Positions 6,684 to 8,644 of a DNA stretch of 8,644 nt are shown here, in pieces (positions within the stretch are counted from its first letter, which is position 1; every line of letters starts with the position of its first letter). A program made the translations under genes and the position numbers. The stretch comes from JACKCP01 sp051744925. Its GTDB lineage: Bacteria > Desulfobacterota > Desulfobacteria > Desulfobacterales > JACKCP01. The stretch is from the NCBI GenBank assembly GCA_051744925.1, contig JBNJDM010000090.1:1-8644 (forward strand), written 5' to 3'. Below the pieces are notes generated by a model, which did no database searches, had not been told where the DNA came from, and saw only the letters and a program-made list of their open reading frames with translations.

Positions 6684-6703
6684 ATGTAACCTTAAGGTTA
6701 CAT
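6684..6703. promoter_or_regulatory. candidate activator site 1 (perfect 20-bp palindrome)
   Basis: ATGTAACCTT (6684-6693) and AAGGTTACAT (6694-6703) form a perfect 20-bp palindrome without a loop. With no loop and no following T-run it is a protein site rather than a terminator. It lies 23 bp after the activator stop codon and is centred near -192 of the predicted sigma54 start. The second copy is 71 bp away centre to centre, close to seven helical turns, so both would face the same side of the DNA. This is what is expected of an upstream activating sequence for a Fis-type sigma54 activator. Confidence 0.75.
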
Positions 6704-6726
6704 TAAGAAACTTAAAAACCTCAGGA

Positions 6727-8644
6727 TTATATTTTGTACTTTTTTATTTTCTCAAAAAGGGTTTTTCTGTGAATACCAAGATCCTCTGCAGATTTATTTT
6801 TATTCCATCTGTTTTTTTCAAGAGCTTTAAAAATAATTTTTTGCTCATAATCATTAACAAGCTTTTGAAGATTTCCGGAAAAATCGATTTTTTCAGATTC
6901 TTCTCCATTAAGAGCCTGCAGTTCTCCAAGAACCCCTGGATCACCGATAGCAACATATCTGTTTATCACATTCTGGAGTTCTCTGATATTTCCAGGCCAT
7001 TCATATTTCTGAAAAGAGTCAAGGAGCCGCCCTGTAATTGCAGGTTTTTTATCAAGCTTTAATGAAGAAACAAAATGATCTGTCAAAAGAGGAATATCAT
7101 CCATCCTCTCTTTAAGTGAAGGAAGTCTTATGGGAATAACATGAATTCTGTAAAAAAAATCTTCCCTCATATTTCTTTCTTTTACAAGCTCCTTCAAATC
7201 CCTGTTTGTTGCAGCTATTATTCTGAGATCCGGAATTTTAGCCTTTGTTCCGCCTACAGGAGTATAACCTGCTCCGTCAATGGCACGCAAAAGCTTAACC
7301 TGCATGTTAAGACCTATTTCTCCGATTTCATCCAGAAAAAGAGTGCCTTTGTCTGCCTGATCCAGAAATCCTTTTTTATCTGAATCAGCTCCTGTAAAAG
7401 CACCTTTTTTATATCCGAAAAATTCACTTTCAATCAGCTTTTCCGAAACAGCTCCACAGTTTACAGGTACAAAGTTTTCTTTATTTCTCTTGCTAAGTCT
7501 GTGAATTTCTTCTGCAACAAGCTCTTTTCCTGTTCCTGATTCTCCGTAAATTATTACATGAGCACTTGATTCTGCAGCTTTTAAAATAAGCTCATAAACT
7601 TCCTGCATCTTAGGACTTTTGCCGATTATATTTCCGAGCTTGTATCTTTCACGGATTGAAGACTTTAGTTTTTTATTTTCATTTTTCAGATTTTCGGCAT
7701 CTTCCTTTAACAAAGCCTCATTCTGCTTTCTTTCTGTAATATCCATAAGGATTGTCTGAACCCTTGAGATCCTGTCAAAAGAAGTTAAAAGAGGAGATGT
7801 TACAGAAGAATACCATCTGTTATCATAAGGGCTGAAAATTTCATCTTTTACTATTTCACCATCCAAAGCTTTTGATATACAACACCATGGGCAGACAGTT
7901 TCAAACCCGTGAAGAAAATTAAAACATTTTCCTGCATCATTTGTGTTCCCCCTTTTTTCAAGCGCTTTATTCATAAACTCAATTTCATAGTTTTCATTGA
8001 CTATATAAATAAGGCCTTCAAAATTTTCAACAATAACGGAAAGCTGGGACTTGCTCTCCTTAAGCTTCATTTCAGCTTCTTTCCTGTGTGTTATATCCAT
8101 GAATGAAGCAATACTTTTATCGGTTCCCGGTATCATACCGACTTTCATATAAATATATTTTAAATTACCCTCTTTATCTACTACCCTGCATTCGTATTCT
8201 TCGGGTATGTTTTTCTTTTTCTTTCTTCTTCCGTAATGATAACTCTGCATTTTATTAAGGTCATCTTTATAAACAAAGGTTGACCATTTCATCTTATTTT
8301 CAAGTTCTTCCTTTGAAAAACCTGTAAGCTGGCAAAATTTCTGGTTTGCATACAAAATAAGCATTTCATAATCGATTATAATTGTTCCTGTGCCTGTATT
8401 TTCAAAAACACTTCTGTACATCTCCTCATCTGATACAAGTTTTTGAAATTTTACAGGATCAACAATTCCTGACTCTGTTTCAAAATAAAATACGGATATT
8501 TTTTCAAGAAATCTGCGGGCAAACTCAACTTCGTTTTTTTTCAGCTGAGTTTTTGATTCAATTACACAATAAAAATTGGAATTTAATTCAGGACTTTCTA
8601 CTTTAAGATAATTCAGGCATTTTTCTTTTTGCACAGTAAAGTAA
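6727..8644 (-). CDS. sigma54-dependent activator, PAS-PAS-AAA+-Fis (5' end probably beyond right edge)
   Basis: The frame is open from the right edge to TAA at 6729-6727. A GTG at 8634 would give 635 residues, but it has no visible ribosome site and the frame stays open upstream, so the true start is probably outside. Numbered from that GTG: residues 1-65 are unassigned; PAS1 about 69-186; PAS2 about 193-303 with a cysteine motif (Cys237 and CPWCC 248-252); linker to 330; AAA+ sigma54-interaction domain about 335-560 with Walker A GESGTGKE (364-371), GAFTGA (411-416), Walker B TLFLDE (431-436), sensor I AATNRD (474-479) and WPGNIRELQN (546-555); Fis-type helix-turn-helix about 600-633. The GAFTGA loop is intact, so it should open sigma54 promoters by ATP hydrolysis. 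No receiver domain is visible, so signal sensing is likely via PAS. It lies upstream of a sigma54 promoter with two palindromes and most likely drives the CoA-transferase operon. Confidence 0.93.
   Translation of the reverse strand, partial: YFTVQKEKCLNYLKVESPELNSNFYCVIESKTQLKKNEVEFARRFLEKISVFYFETESGIVDPVKFQKLVSDEEMYRSVFENTGTGTIIIDYEMLILYANQKFCQLTGFSKEELENKMKWSTFVYKDDLNKMQSYHYGRRKKKKNIPEEYECRVVDKEGNLKYIYMKVGMIPGTDKSIASFMDITHRKEAEMKLKESKSQLSVIVENFEGLIYIVNENYEIEFMNKALEKRGNTNDAGKCFNFLHGFETVCPWCCISKALDGEIVKDEIFSPYDNRWYSSVTSPLLTSFDRISRVQTILMDITERKQNEALLKEDAENLKNENKKLKSSIRERYKLGNIIGKSPKMQEVYELILKAAESSAHVIIYGESGTGKELVAEEIHRLSKRNKENFVPVNCGAVSEKLIESEFFGYKKGAFTGADSDKKGFLDQADKGTLFLDEIGEIGLNMQVKLLRAIDGAGYTPVGGTKAKIPDLRIIAATNRDLKELVKERNMREDFFYRIHVIPIRLPSLKERMDDIPLLTDHFVSSLKLDKKPAITGRLLDSFQKYEWPGNIRELQNVINRYVAIGDPGVLGELQALNGEESEKIDFSGNLQKLVNDYEQKIIFKALEKNRWNKNKSAEDLGIHRKTLFEKIKKYKI

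Noticed and set aside
6684..6703. Perfect palindrome read as a terminator for the activator gene
   Set aside because: No loop, moderate GC and no following T-run; the second copy and the sigma54 promoter downstream fit an activator binding site far better.
1..8644. CRISPR array, tRNA, rRNA, toxin-antitoxin or phage genes
   Set aside because: No regularly spaced repeats, no tRNA-like folds and no matching protein families were found on either strand.

Overview
The window looks like part of the chromosome of an AT-rich, anaerobic deltaproteobacterium (Desulfobacterota, perhaps a fatty-acid-oxidising sulfate reducer of the Desulfobacterales). This is inferred from gene content: a sigma54 activator with multiple PAS domains, a Cat1-type CoA-transferase, a 600-residue acyl-CoA dehydrogenase and a DUF6125-type protein. 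No rRNA or other taxonomic marker is present, so the placement is tentative. Every protein gene I can support is on the minus strand, so transcription runs from high to low coordinates.

Layout in transcription order. (1) 8644-6727: most of a PAS-PAS-AAA+-Fis sigma54 activator; its 5' end probably lies beyond the right edge. (2) 6726-6461: a control region with a perfect 20-bp palindrome, a second degenerate copy of it 71 bp away, and a sigma54 (-24/-12) promoter. (3) 6460-2481: a compact gene set of acetyl-CoA hydrolase/CoA-transferase, acyl-CoA dehydrogenase and a cysteine-rich DUF6125-type protein, with gaps of 69 and 11 bp. (4) 2480-2201: a gap holding a hairpin followed by a strong plus-strand ribosome binding site and an 11-codon reading frame. 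(5) 2200-926: an OFA-family MFS carboxylate transporter whose codon use differs clearly from its neighbours, followed by a bidirectional hairpin terminator. (6) 925-525: a gap with a plausible sigma70 promoter. (7) 524-1: the start of a PAS-domain sensory protein that runs off the left edge.

How it fits together (inference). The activator senses an unknown signal through its PAS domains, binds the two upstream palindromes and opens the sigma54 promoter. The CoA-transferase would move CoA onto a carboxylic acid, the dehydrogenase would oxidise the resulting acyl-CoA, and the DUF6125-type protein would be an uncharacterised partner. The MFS protein may import the acid or an exchange substrate. 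Electron-transfer flavoprotein, hydratase and thiolase genes are not in the window, so this is an entry module rather than a full beta-oxidation pathway, and its substrate cannot be read from sequence alone. The most useful observations are the complete sigma54 circuit visible in DNA, the internal duplication and cysteine pattern of the DUF6125-type protein, and the foreign-looking transporter gene.
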